Source of the DNA: an uncultured Rhodospirillaceae bacterium
GTDB lineage: Bacteria; Pseudomonadota; Alphaproteobacteria; Rhodospirillales; UBA2165
Direction of reading: 5' to 3'
Assembly (NCBI GenBank): GCA_913054205.1
Contig: CAJXJM010000154.1
Span: 1-6,501 of the forward strand
Length of the DNA: 6,501 bases
Part shown: piece by piece, positions 1 to 5,883 of the stretch
How the letters are laid out: the number at the start of each line of letters is the position of its first letter
How positions within the stretch are numbered: position 1 is the first letter of the stretch
Made by a program: the position numbers and the translations under genes
The notes under the pieces: model-generated
Databases searched by the model: none
The model's input: only the letters and a program-made list of their open reading frames with translations
What the model was told of the DNA's origin: nothing

Positions 1-636
1 GTCCTCGCTGTGACTTTGCACGAGGCATCTCATGGCTGGGTAGCCTGGAAGCTTGGCGATGACACTGCCTTTTTGCGTGGCCGAGTGACCTTTAATCCGC
101 TCAAACATATTGATCCTTTTGGCACTATTATTTTGCCTGCGCTTTTATTGTTCGCGACCGGTGGGAAAATGTCATTTGGCTATGCCAAGCCGGTGCCGGT
201 AAACTTTTGGGCGCTTAATAAACCTCGCCGAGACATGGTATTGGTTGCCCTCGCCGGACCTGGATCGAACTTGATTCTCGCATTTATCTCGGCCGTCCTT
301 TTTCACACCATCGAGTGGGTGCCGAGAGACGTGCAGCCATGGCTGGCTGCAAATCTGACAATGTCGATCCTTTTCAATCTAATCCTTTGTATTTTCAACA
401 TGATTCCGATTCCACCGCTTGATGGTGGTCGTGTAGCGGTGGGTCTTTTGCCGCCGTATTTGGGCCAACAATTGCAGCGGTTGGAACGGGCGGGCTTTGC
501 TATTATTCTAGGCGCATTATTTATACTGCCGTGGCTCGGTAATTTTGTCGGTCTCGATCTCAACATATTCATGTGGATTGTTGGGATACCGGCTTTTGAA
601 ACCGCAGGATTTTTACTTAATTTGGTAGGCCTTTAG
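1..636 (+). CDS. Site-2 protease family (M50) intramembrane zinc metalloprotease, 5' partial
   Basis: This is an integral membrane metalloprotease of the M50/S2P family, expected to cut substrates within or near the inner membrane. The frame is open from base 1, so the N-terminus lies outside the window. The first GTG (base 10) is not a credible start because it sits directly in front of the catalytic helix. Visible motifs are HEASH (bases 19-33), the HExxH zinc and catalytic site, and NMIPIPPLDGG (from base 397), whose Asp codon at 421-423 supplies the third zinc ligand. An AGPGSN motif lies between them. Several hydrophobic stretches fit a short S2P without a PDZ domain, unlike RseP. FNPLKHIDPFGTI after the active site is typical of this compact bacterial subgroup. 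It ends 6 nt before scpA, so the two are probably co-transcribed. The physiological substrate is unknown. Confidence 0.93.
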   Translation, partial: VLAVTLHEASHGWVAWKLGDDTAFLRGRVTFNPLKHIDPFGTIILPALLLFATGGKMSFGYAKPVPVNFWALNKPRRDMVLVALAGPGSNLILAFISAVLFHTIEWVPRDVQPWLAANLTMSILFNLILCIFNMIPIPPLDGGRVAVGLLPPYLGQQLQRLERAGFAIILGALFILPWLGNFVGLDLNIFMWIVGIPAFETAGFLLNLVGL

Positions 637-642
637 ATTAGT

Positions 643-1446
643 ATGAACGACGAAGTCGATGATTTTGAAGACGATGAACGGGCCATTGCTGCGCCAGGTA
701 CCGAGCTTTTGCTCGATGTTGGCGGCTTCGAAGGACCGATAGATGTTCTGCTATCACTTGCCCGCGATAAAAAGGTTGATCTGACGCAAATTTCGATTCT
801 CGAACTGGCCGATCAATATCTTATTTGGGTCACAGAAATTTGCCGCACCAATCTTGAATTGGCAGCAGACTATCTGGTCATGGCAGCCTGGCTCGCTTAT
901 TTAAAATCGAGATTGCTGATCCCGGATATGTCGAACGAGGAGGAGCCGACCGGCGAGGAGATGGCTGCCGCCCTTCAATTTCAACTTCGCCGTCTCGAAG
1001 GAATGCAGGACGCAGGCGCGCGCATGATGGCACGCCAGCAACTGGGGAAAGATTTTTTTAAACGCGGCGATCCTGAGCGCTTTGGTTATAACTCGACCTC
1101 GATCTACGAGGTGTCGATGTACGAATTGCTAAGTGCGTATGGCGAGCATACCCATCGCTCCAACGTAAAGACGCTTCACATCCAAGGCTCGGATCTGTTT
1201 TCGCCTGATGAGGCGGTTAAGCGTTTGATGGGTATTATCGGAAAAATACCGGATTGGGCTCAGCTCGACCAGTTTCTTCCGATGGAGCTGCGTGGCGATA
1301 TCATTAGTCGATCGGCCATTGCGTCGACTTTTGTGGCTGGCCTGCAAATAACCAATGAAGGCAAAATGCAAATCAGACAGGGCGGCGCCTTCGAGCCCAT
1401 TTTCATCAAAGATGTCTCACCAAGTTCGAACGACAATAGAGATTAA
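643..1446 (+). CDS. scpA: Segregation and condensation protein A (ScpA kleisin)
   Basis: ScpA is the kleisin subunit of bacterial SMC condensin. It bridges SMC heads and binds a ScpB dimer in chromosome compaction and segregation. The 267-residue length is normal. After an acidic leader (residues 1-20), the diagnostic motif FEGPIDVLLSLA (29-40) opens the N-terminal helical domain. AADYLVMAAWLAYLKSRLLIP-like sequence (about 74-94) continues it, and residues about 200-255 fit the C-terminal winged helix that contacts SMC. The ATG at 643 lies 6 nt after the upstream stop. The Shine-Dalgarno sequence is weak, so translation may be coupled to the upstream gene. scpB follows after 6 nt. The frame is intact, and I see no serious alternative identity. 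Confidence 0.97.
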   Translation: MNDEVDDFEDDERAIAAPGTELLLDVGGFEGPIDVLLSLARDKKVDLTQISILELADQYLIWVTEICRTNLELAADYLVMAAWLAYLKSRLLIPDMSNEEEPTGEEMAAALQFQLRRLEGMQDAGARMMARQQLGKDFFKRGDPERFGYNSTSIYEVSMYELLSAYGEHTHRSNVKTLHIQGSDLFSPDEAVKRLMGIIGKIPDWAQLDQFLPMELRGDIISRSAIASTFVAGLQITNEGKMQIRQGGAFEPIFIKDVSPSSNDNRD

Positions 1447-1452
1447 ATAAAC

Positions 1453-2133
1453 ATGAGCACCATAGACCAACAACATTTGAAATTATTGGAAGCGCTATTA
1501 TTTGCGTCGGCGCAACCTGTGCCGGTGAGCGCGCTTGAGGAACGTTTGCCGGATGGTGCAGATTTGGAAGCCTTGCTGGAAGAGCTCAAAAGCCACTACG
1601 AAGGCCGCGGCGTCAATCTAGTTCATGTTGGCAAAGGCTGGGCATTTAGAACCGATCCGGACCTCGCTCAAGCTTTGATGGTGGATCGTACTATAACCCG
1701 TAAGCTATCGCGCGCTGCCGTCGAGACCTTGGCCATTTGTGCGTATCACCAGCCCGTTACGCGCGCCGAGATCGAGGAAATTCGGGGTGTTGGCCTGAGC
1801 AAAGGCACAATGGATGTATTGTTTGAAGCCGGCTGGATTAGGCCGCGCGGTCGCCGCCGCACGCCGGGCAAGCCAGTCACCTGGGGAACGACGGAAGGCT
1901 TCCTCGATCAGTTTGGCATGGAAAGTCTGGAAGATTTGCCGGGTATGGAAGATCTTAAAGCCGCTGGCTTGATTGATAAACGCCCCGCCATTCAGACATT
2001 GGGAACGCGGGCGAATATGGCACCTGCAATTGATCCGGACGAGCTTGAAGAGGTGCCGGAGGTAGAGGTTATGAATGAAGATCCTCTCGATCCTGATGAC
2101 GGCGAAGACCTCGCATCACTCGAAGCCGAGTAG
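1453..2133 (+). CDS. scpB: Segregation and condensation protein B (ScpB)
   Basis: ScpB is the winged-helix kite protein that dimerises and binds the middle of ScpA in the SMC-ScpAB condensin. The 226 residues contain an N-terminal winged helix (LLEALLFASAQPVPVSALEE, from residue 11), the family signature LSRAAVETLAICAYHQPVTR (85-104) followed by EIEEIRGV, and the later FLDQFGMESLEDLPGM block (150-165). The C-terminal 35 residues are strongly acidic and low in complexity, as is common in alphaproteobacterial ScpB. The ATG lies 6 nt past the scpA stop without a strong Shine-Dalgarno sequence, which fits coupled translation. The next gene starts 9 nt downstream. Confidence 0.97.
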   Translation: MSTIDQQHLKLLEALLFASAQPVPVSALEERLPDGADLEALLEELKSHYEGRGVNLVHVGKGWAFRTDPDLAQALMVDRTITRKLSRAAVETLAICAYHQPVTRAEIEEIRGVGLSKGTMDVLFEAGWIRPRGRRRTPGKPVTWGTTEGFLDQFGMESLEDLPGMEDLKAAGLIDKRPAIQTLGTRANMAPAIDPDELEEVPEVEVMNEDPLDPDDGEDLASLEAE

Positions 2134-2142
2134 GGCGGGCCT

Positions 2143-3285
2143 ATGCGCTACGATGTCTTTGTCACGGTGTGGGGACACGACTTTGTCAATAAGTTTACTG
2201 AGTTTTCGCTAGCATCGCAACTGGCACACGGCAATCTTCCGGCCTTGGCCGAACAGGCTGACGTTCACTATCATATTTATACCGATCGAGAATCGCAGGC
2301 GCTTTTTGAACCAAGCCTCGCCGAACTTGCCAAAATTGCGGAACCACATTTTCATTTTTACGATGAGATAGCTTATGGCGGCGATACCCTCGATCAGGCC
2401 ATCGCTAATTCCGATCCAACAACGGTAAAACATAACGTTCAACGCTTAACCGCCCAGCACATGTTATCAGACCTTTCTGAATCTGCGGCGGTTCTGCTGG
2501 ATTCTGATTTTATCATCGCTGACGGATCGTTTGCGCGTATGCATGATTTAAGAGTGCAGGGAAAGCGGGCTATTGCGACATCCTTAATGCGGCTCAATGA
2601 AAATACCGCTGTTCCGGTTTTGCGGGGGCATATAGCAGAGCATCTGTCACCTCGGGCGCTGGTTGGCCTCTGTCTTGAACACATGCATCCGATTTTTGCC
2701 GGCTATTTTGCCGATGCAAAGCAATCAACCTCCTACCCCTCGCAACTAAATTGGCGTGTCGGCAGTTCTGGAGTGATTGCGCATGGATTGTTCCCGCATC
2801 CCTTGATGGTGATTCCTGATCACGCCTCAGGCGAAGGCGGAAACAAATATTTCTCGACCATGGATTATGATTATGCTTTGCGCGCGGTTTCAGATGATTC
2901 TGCCATTCACCTGTCGCCAAGCTCAGATGAGATTCTGATCTGTAAAATGACACCGGATACCTATCTCACCGAAAAGGATCAGGGAAGCGCTCTCACCATC
3001 GACCGCATGGCGCATTTTATTTTAAACAATACAAATATCCGCCATCGCATTTTCCTAGATCAGTCTGTTCAGTTTGTTGCTGAGGAGGCAGGCGATTGGG
3101 AAATTGTGACGAATGATGCGGGTCGATTTATTGAAGCGTCTTACAAAGCGGTTGAGTTGGCGGTCAATCAGCTGTCCACCAAAGATCCACTGACATTGGT
3201 TCATCTCAAATCCTTTTTAGGGCCAATTGAAGATTTTATGTCGCCGCAATTGCAGTCGCGCATGCAAGGTTGGTTGCCGAAATGA
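2143..3285 (+). CDS. Uncharacterised protein with GT-A glycosyltransferase-like features
   Basis: I do not recognise a named family. The 380-residue protein has no signal peptide or membrane segment and should be cytoplasmic. Its start (MRYDVFVTVWGHDF) reads as a first beta strand, and VHYHIYTDRE (41-50) as a second. AAVLLDSDFIIADGS (115-129) carries an Asp-x-Asp pair (D120, D122; bases 2500-2508) after a hydrophobic strand, as in the metal and nucleotide-sugar site of GT-A glycosyltransferases. WRVGSSGVIAHGLFPHPLMVIP (204-225, quoted here only by its ends) and STMDYDYALRAV (238-249) fit the acceptor side of such folds. The C-terminal third looks helical. These are pattern-based inferences, and a nucleotide-sugar enzyme is not proven. 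It starts 9 nt after scpB, with GGGCGGG as the only purine-rich stretch, and is probably the last gene of the scp operon. Alternatively it is a non-enzymatic GT-A-like protein. Confidence 0.6.
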   Translation: MRYDVFVTVWGHDFVNKFTEFSLASQLAHGNLPALAEQADVHYHIYTDRESQALFEPSLAELAKIAEPHFHFYDEIAYGGDTLDQAIANSDPTTVKHNVQRLTAQHMLSDLSESAAVLLDSDFIIADGSFARMHDLRVQGKRAIATSLMRLNENTAVPVLRGHIAEHLSPRALVGLCLEHMHPIFAGYFADAKQSTSYPSQLNWRVGSSGVIAHGLFPHPLMVIPDHASGEGGNKYFSTMDYDYALRAVSDDSAIHLSPSSDEILICKMTPDTYLTEKDQGSALTIDRMAHFILNNTNIRHRIFLDQSVQFVAEEAGDWEIVTNDAGRFIEASYKAVELAVNQLSTKDPLTLVHLKSFLGPIEDFMSPQLQSRMQGWLPK

Positions 3286-3290
3286 AGATA

Positions 3291-3319
3291 TTTACCAATT
3301 GATGCTGAGCGATTAGAAT
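3291..3319 (+). promoter_or_regulatory. Candidate sigma70-type promoter of bolA
   Basis: TTTACC (3291-3296) and TAGAAT (3314-3319) are separated by 17 nt and match the -35 and -10 consensus at 4/6 and 5/6 positions. Transcription would begin near 3326, about 24 nt before the bolA ATG. The same bases form part of an imperfect inverted repeat (TTTACC with GGTAAA at 3327-3332, GATG at 3301-3304 with CATC at 3322-3325), which could be an operator or a weak transcript-end hairpin for the upstream operon. Prediction is by eye only. Confidence 0.4.
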
Positions 3320-3349
3320 ACCATCAGGTAAATTTTGGAAAATAAGACG

Positions 3350-3664
3350 ATGACCGTACAAGAAACAATCGAACAAAAATTGGTGGATGCAGTTCCTTTA
3401 GTGGGATTGGAAGTCATCAATGAGAGCCATATGCACAACGTGCCGCCGGGCTCCGAGTCTCATTTTAAAGTCGTCATTATATCTGATGAATTTAAAGATG
3501 TTCGGCTCATCCAGCGCCATCAGCGTATCAATAAAGTGTTGGCCGACGAGCTGGCCGGCTCGGTGCATGCCCTTGCATTGCAGACCTTAACCCCCGATGA
3601 GTGGAAAGCCAAAGGCGGCGAGACCATGCCGTCACCTTTATGTCTTGGTGGTGGAAAAGGTTAG
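3350..3664 (+). CDS. bolA: BolA family protein
   Basis: BolA-family proteins partner with monothiol glutaredoxins in [2Fe-2S] binding and trafficking. E. coli BolA also acts as a morphology and stress-linked transcription regulator. The 104 residues span the whole class II KH-like fold: an N-terminal helix (TVQETIEQKL), LEVINESHMHNVPPGSESHFK (20-40, described by its ends), VVIISDEF, and the helix carrying the invariant His of VHALAL (H73). A C-terminal tail, TPDEWKAKGGETMPSPLCLGGG, follows. I chose the ATG at 3350, which is preceded by GGAA at about 9 nt, over the TTG at 3335, because it matches the usual short N-terminus and the 105-residue E. coli protein. The NVPPGSESHFKVV wording and the EW...SPLC tail resemble gammaproteobacterial BolA more than the HAGH-type alphaproteobacterial forms I know. 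The gene converges on the next gene with 2 nt between stops. Confidence 0.95.
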   Translation: MTVQETIEQKLVDAVPLVGLEVINESHMHNVPPGSESHFKVVIISDEFKDVRLIQRHQRINKVLADELAGSVHALALQTLTPDEWKAKGGETMPSPLCLGGGKG

Positions 3665-3666
3665 CG

Positions 3667-3996
3667 TCAAGTATTGGCGGGACGCAGAAAGGCTCGCGAA
3701 ACTCGATCGCCTTTCACGATGCAGCTGCCTTTGTAATAGGTCAGCTTATCATCACCCTCTTTCTTTTTGATCACAGCGGTTAACTCTAACGTAACAGTGG
3801 CACTTAAACCCTGCTTTGCGACATTTTTCTTGGTGATGGAGATTTCCGCGCCTTTGGGAATTTTTTTGGTCAAAGATTCTGTGCTCAAGTCGACAAAATC
3901 CGGATCAGAACATGAGGTCAGCGCGAGTGCGGCAGAGATAGCCAAGATTGCGGATATTCCAGAGTTCCCGATGTTCATAGGTCCGTCCATTTTCAT
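3667..3996 (-). CDS. Small putative lipoprotein of unknown function
   Basis: I do not recognise a family. The 109-residue product starts with a short N-region, then a hydrophobic stretch (about residues 13-27), then a lipobox LTSC with Cys29 as the predicted lipidation site. This gives a mature lipoprotein of about 80 residues anchored in the inner or outer membrane. The mature part is small and lysine-rich, with alternating hydrophobic residues (ISITKK, LSATVTLELTAVIKKK, LTYYKGSCIVKG) suggesting a beta-rich fold. A second Cys lies in KGSC. The start is uncertain: ATG at 3996 gives the only N-region lysine but has no clear Shine-Dalgarno sequence, while the ATG at 3978 has a GGA 7 nt upstream but no charged N-region residue. 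It is convergent with bolA and divergent from tatA. The lipobox favours this strand over the antisense reading frame in the same place. Confidence 0.62.
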   Translation of the reverse strand: MKMDGPMNIGNSGISAILAISAALALTSCSDPDFVDLSTESLTKKIPKGAEISITKKNVAKQGLSATVTLELTAVIKKKEGDDKLTYYKGSCIVKGDRVSRAFLRPANT

Positions 3997-4057
3997 TCTG
4001 AAAATAGGTCTAATTCAGGAAATATATCATGTTTCTATAATTTAGATAGCGTAGAGA

Positions 4058-4086
4058 TTGCTCTATGTCCCGGATTCTGCCATTAT
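4058..4086 (+). promoter_or_regulatory. Candidate promoter of the tatABC operon
   Basis: TTGCTC (4058-4063) and CATTAT (4081-4086) stand 17 nt apart, placing a start site near 4093, about 33 nt before the tatA ATG. The matches to consensus are modest (3/6 and 4/6). An alternative is the perfect -10 hexamer TATAAT at 4036-4041, but the hexamer before it (TTCAGG at 4014, 16-nt spacer) is a poor -35. The 129-nt divergent region between the lipoprotein gene and tatA must hold the promoters for both directions. I could not pick out a convincing minus-strand promoter. Confidence 0.3.
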
Positions 4087-4110
4087 CCGCACCATAAAAT
4101 TTATGATTAG

Positions 4111-4116
4111 TAGGAG
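4111..4116 (+). promoter_or_regulatory. Shine-Dalgarno sequence of tatA
   Basis: TAGGAG lies 9 nt before the tatA ATG. It is one of the strongest ribosome binding sites in the window and fits the high level of TatA relative to TatB and TatC that is known from other bacteria. tatB, by contrast, has only a weak GGCAG upstream. Confidence 0.7.
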
Positions 4117-4125
4117 TATATTAAA

Positions 4126-4356
4126 ATGGGGATTGGAGTGTGGCAGGTTGTCCTCGTCCTTGTGATTGTCTTGATTATTTTTGGTGCCGGTAAACTGCCC
4201 AAAGTTATGGGAGACGTTGCCAAGGGTGTTAAGAATTTCAAATCTGGAATGGCGGAGGAAGTGACCGATTCTTCGAGCGATTCAAAGCCTGTGGAAAATA
4301 CTTCCGCTCAGGTTTCGGAATCTGCTGAGAATAAAGAAGATTCAGTTAAAAGCTGA
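4126..4356 (+). CDS. tatA: Twin-arginine translocase subunit TatA
   Basis: TatA is the abundant subunit that oligomerises on TatBC-substrate complexes and lets folded twin-arginine proteins cross the inner membrane. The 76 residues show the standard layout: a short periplasmic N-terminus, one membrane helix (about residues 5-19) containing polar Gln7, the FG hinge (F19-G20), and KLPKVMGDVAKGVKNFKSGM forming the amphipathic helix. A disordered tail rich in Ser, Glu and Asp follows. TatA rather than TatB is indicated by the FGAGKLP hinge and short length, and by a separate TatB being encoded next. It is the first gene of the tat operon. The 67-nt gap before tatB is longer than the tatB-tatC junction. 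Confidence 0.96.
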   Translation: MGIGVWQVVLVLVIVLIIFGAGKLPKVMGDVAKGVKNFKSGMAEEVTDSSSDSKPVENTSAQVSESAENKEDSVKS

Positions 4357-4423
4357 TCTAATTTTTGCATGACCGAATTTTCGGCCCAGCAATTACTCAG
4401 GCAACTCTGGTATGGCAGCTTAA

Positions 4424-4903
4424 ATGTTTGATATCGGTTGGACCGAAATCACCATCATTTTAATCGTGGCGCTCATCGTCATTGGACCCAAGGACCTTCC
4501 TCGGGTCTTGCGCACGGTTGGGCAATGGGTTGGCAAAGCCAAAGGCATGACCCGCGAGTTTCGGGGGCATATCGATGACATGATTCGGGATACCGAACTT
4601 GATGAAGTTAAAAAGCAAATCGAGTCGGCCGGATCATTTGATGCAAATTCAGCGATTGAAAATACCATCGATCCTGACGGCGAAATTAAAAACGCTTTTG
4701 ATTTCAGTGAAGATAAAGGCAATCCAACCGATTTAGATGATCCTTCCTATGATGATGAAGATGATCCGAAAGACCCCGACGGTACGGCTGTTTATGACGA
4801 CAGCCCCGATGATGACGAAGAGCCTGTGGTCGTTGAGGCACCTCCAGTAGCGCCGGAAAAGTTTGAGGAACTCGACAAAAATAAAAAGGAAGATACGGCG
4901 TGA
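4424..4903 (+). CDS. tatB: Twin-arginine translocase subunit TatB
   Basis: TatB forms the substrate receptor with TatC and passes twin-arginine precursors to TatA. The N-terminus MFDIGWTE carries the characteristic membrane-helix glutamate (E8). The helix continues to about residue 20 and ends at GPKDLP, where TatB has GP in place of the TatA FG hinge. The amphipathic helix runs over about 25-50, followed by a region rich in charged residues. The C-terminal part (about 82-159) is low-complexity and very acidic, including DDPSYDDEDDPKDPDG and DDSPDDDEEP, with a proline-rich patch. The length of 159 residues is ordinary. Its TGA stop overlaps the tatC GTG start (GTGA), so translation is probably coupled. 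Confidence 0.96.
   Translation: MFDIGWTEITIILIVALIVIGPKDLPRVLRTVGQWVGKAKGMTREFRGHIDDMIRDTELDEVKKQIESAGSFDANSAIENTIDPDGEIKNAFDFSEDKGNPTDLDDPSYDDEDDPKDPDGTAVYDDSPDDDEEPVVVEAPPVAPEKFEELDKNKKEDTA
4886..4892 (+). promoter_or_regulatory. Shine-Dalgarno sequence deciding the tatC GTG start
   Basis: AAGGAAG ends 7 nt before the GTG at 4900 and supports that start over the in-frame ATG at 4936, which would remove the first 12 residues. The start overlaps the tatB stop by 4 nt. Confidence 0.7.
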
Positions 4904-5721
4904 ACGACGCTGTTGAAGACAATAAGTCGCCGCTGATGGAACACATCATTGAGCTTCGCAATCGGCTGATGTACTCGGTGATTGCGATCTTTGTCGTGTT
5001 TGTTGGCGCTTTTTCGATTTCTGAACATATCTACGCCTTTTTGGTGCAGCCGCTAGCCGACGTTATGGAGGAAACCGGACAAAATCGCCGGCTGATTTAC
5101 ACCGCGCTTCATGAAGCCTTTTTCACCTATATAAAAGTATCTATATGGGCGGCATTATTTGTCACCTTTCCATTTGTGGCGATGCAGTTTTGGAAGTTTG
5201 TCGCGCCGGGTTTGTACAAAAACGAGAAAATGGCTTTGGCACCCTATCTCGTGTTGTCACCGATCCTGTTTTTTGCCGGCGGCGCCTTGGTCTACTACTT
5301 CATTTTTCCATTGGCCTGGAAATTTTTCCTGAGTTTTGAATCAGCTGGCCTCGCCGGAGGACTGCCTATTCAATTGGAAGCCAAAGTGAACGAGTACCTG
5401 TCTTTGGTGATGCGGCTTATTTTTGCTTTTGGTTTCAGCTTTCAGTTGCCGATTGTTCTTACATTATTGGCACGGGCAGGTGTCGTAACCTCTGTCGGCT
5501 TGGCGGCAAAACGCAAATACGCCCTCGTCATGGTGTTTATCGCCGCTGCCGTTCTAACGCCGCCGGATATCATCAGCCAAGTCGGGCTCGCTATACCGAT
5601 CATTATTCTCTACGAGATTTCCATCATCGCCGTCCGCGCCGTCGAGAAGAAAAAAGCCGCTGCCGAAGAAGACGACGATGAGGAAGAAGAAATCATCGAA
5701 GAGACGGATTTTAATACGTAG
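4900..5721 (+). CDS. tatC: Twin-arginine translocase subunit TatC
   Basis: TatC is the polytopic core of the Tat receptor and recognises the twin-arginine signal peptide. The 273 residues contain MEHIIELRNRL (13-23), the conserved cytoplasmic N-terminal signal-binding segment with its invariant Glu-Leu-Arg. Also present are LHEAFFTYIKV (70-80), FWKFVAPGLYKNEK (97-110), YLSLVMRLIFAFGFSFQLP (166-184) and the family signature LTPPDIISQ (219-227). Six membrane helices can be placed at about 24-40, 77-100, 115-136, 165-190, 205-221 and 226-246. The cytoplasmic C-terminus is unusually acidic (AAAEEDDDEEEEIIEE) and could mediate partner contacts, but that is inference. The gene is complete and is the last of the tat operon. 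A repeat-rich gap separates it from serS. Confidence 0.99.
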   Translation: MNDAVEDNKSPLMEHIIELRNRLMYSVIAIFVVFVGAFSISEHIYAFLVQPLADVMEETGQNRRLIYTALHEAFFTYIKVSIWAALFVTFPFVAMQFWKFVAPGLYKNEKMALAPYLVLSPILFFAGGALVYYFIFPLAWKFFLSFESAGLAGGLPIQLEAKVNEYLSLVMRLIFAFGFSFQLPIVLTLLARAGVVTSVGLAAKRKYALVMVFIAAAVLTPPDIISQVGLAIPIIILYEISIIAVRAVEKKKAAAEEDDDEEEEIIEETDFNT

Positions 5722-5742
5722 CGATTCTATTATCGATAATTT

Positions 5743-5800
5743 CTTGGCTTGAGAATTAAGGGGACATCTACCTGTTACGTGTCCCCATTAATTCGCCAAG
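5743..5800. repeat. Imperfect inverted repeat 1 (GGGGACA/TGTCCCC hairpin)
   Basis: Three pairs of arms nest in register: CTTGGC (5743-5748) with GCCAAG (5795-5800), GAATTAA (5753-5759) with TTAATTC (5788-5794), and GGGGACA (5760-5766) with TGTCCCC (5780-5786). Together they give 20 base pairs with a 4-nt bulge (5749-5752), a single bulged A (5787) and a 13-nt loop. It begins 21 nt after the tatC stop, so in RNA it could protect or end the tat transcript, although no T-run follows. The GGGGACA arm recalls palindromes linked to REP-associated transposases. That is a resemblance from memory only. Confidence 0.8.
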
Positions 5801-5805
5801 ATACA

Positions 5806-5876
5806 GAACCACGAAGAACACGAAGGTGGATACGCAGATCTAGTCCGCGTATCCACCTTCGTGCCCTTTGTGGTTC
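5806..5876. repeat. Long inverted repeat 2 (CACGAAGG-type element)
   Basis: The inner arms CACGAAGGTGGATACGC (5819-5835) and GCGTATCCACCTTCGTG (5847-5863) are perfect 17-bp complements around an 11-nt loop. The outer arms GAACCAC (5806-5812) and GTGGTTC (5870-5876) pair across a 6-by-6 stretch (GAAGAA against CCCTTT) in which most positions can also pair, including one G-T wobble. The whole is a nearly continuous 30-bp stem. The CCACGAAGAACACGAAGG wording resembles dispersed intergenic repeats I have seen in many bacterial genomes. No protein-coding reading is credible here. Confidence 0.85.
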
Positions 5877-5883
5877 CCTCTGG

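Noticed and set aside
2594..2953. Minus-strand open frame of 119 codons inside the GT-A-like gene
   Set aside because: No recognisable domain, no ribosome binding site, and the plus-strand frame is longer, continuous and operon-spaced.
3335..3349. Upstream TTG start for bolA adding five residues
   Set aside because: The ATG at 3350 has a GGAA at suitable spacing and matches the normal BolA N-terminus. The extension would cover that binding site.
3687..3715. GAAAGGC/GCCTTTC hairpin just past the bolA stop as a terminator
   Set aside because: The 7-bp stem has a 15-nt loop and no T-run, and it lies inside the lipoprotein coding sequence. It is too weak to list as a feature.
3767..4045. Plus-strand frame opposite the lipoprotein gene
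   Set aside because: It is antisense to the lipobox-bearing gene and shows no Shine-Dalgarno sequence or known motif. The minus-strand frame has the coherent signal peptide.
4373..4384. CCGA/TCGG mini-hairpin between tatA and tatB
   Set aside because: A 4-bp stem is expected by chance, and no supporting T-run follows.
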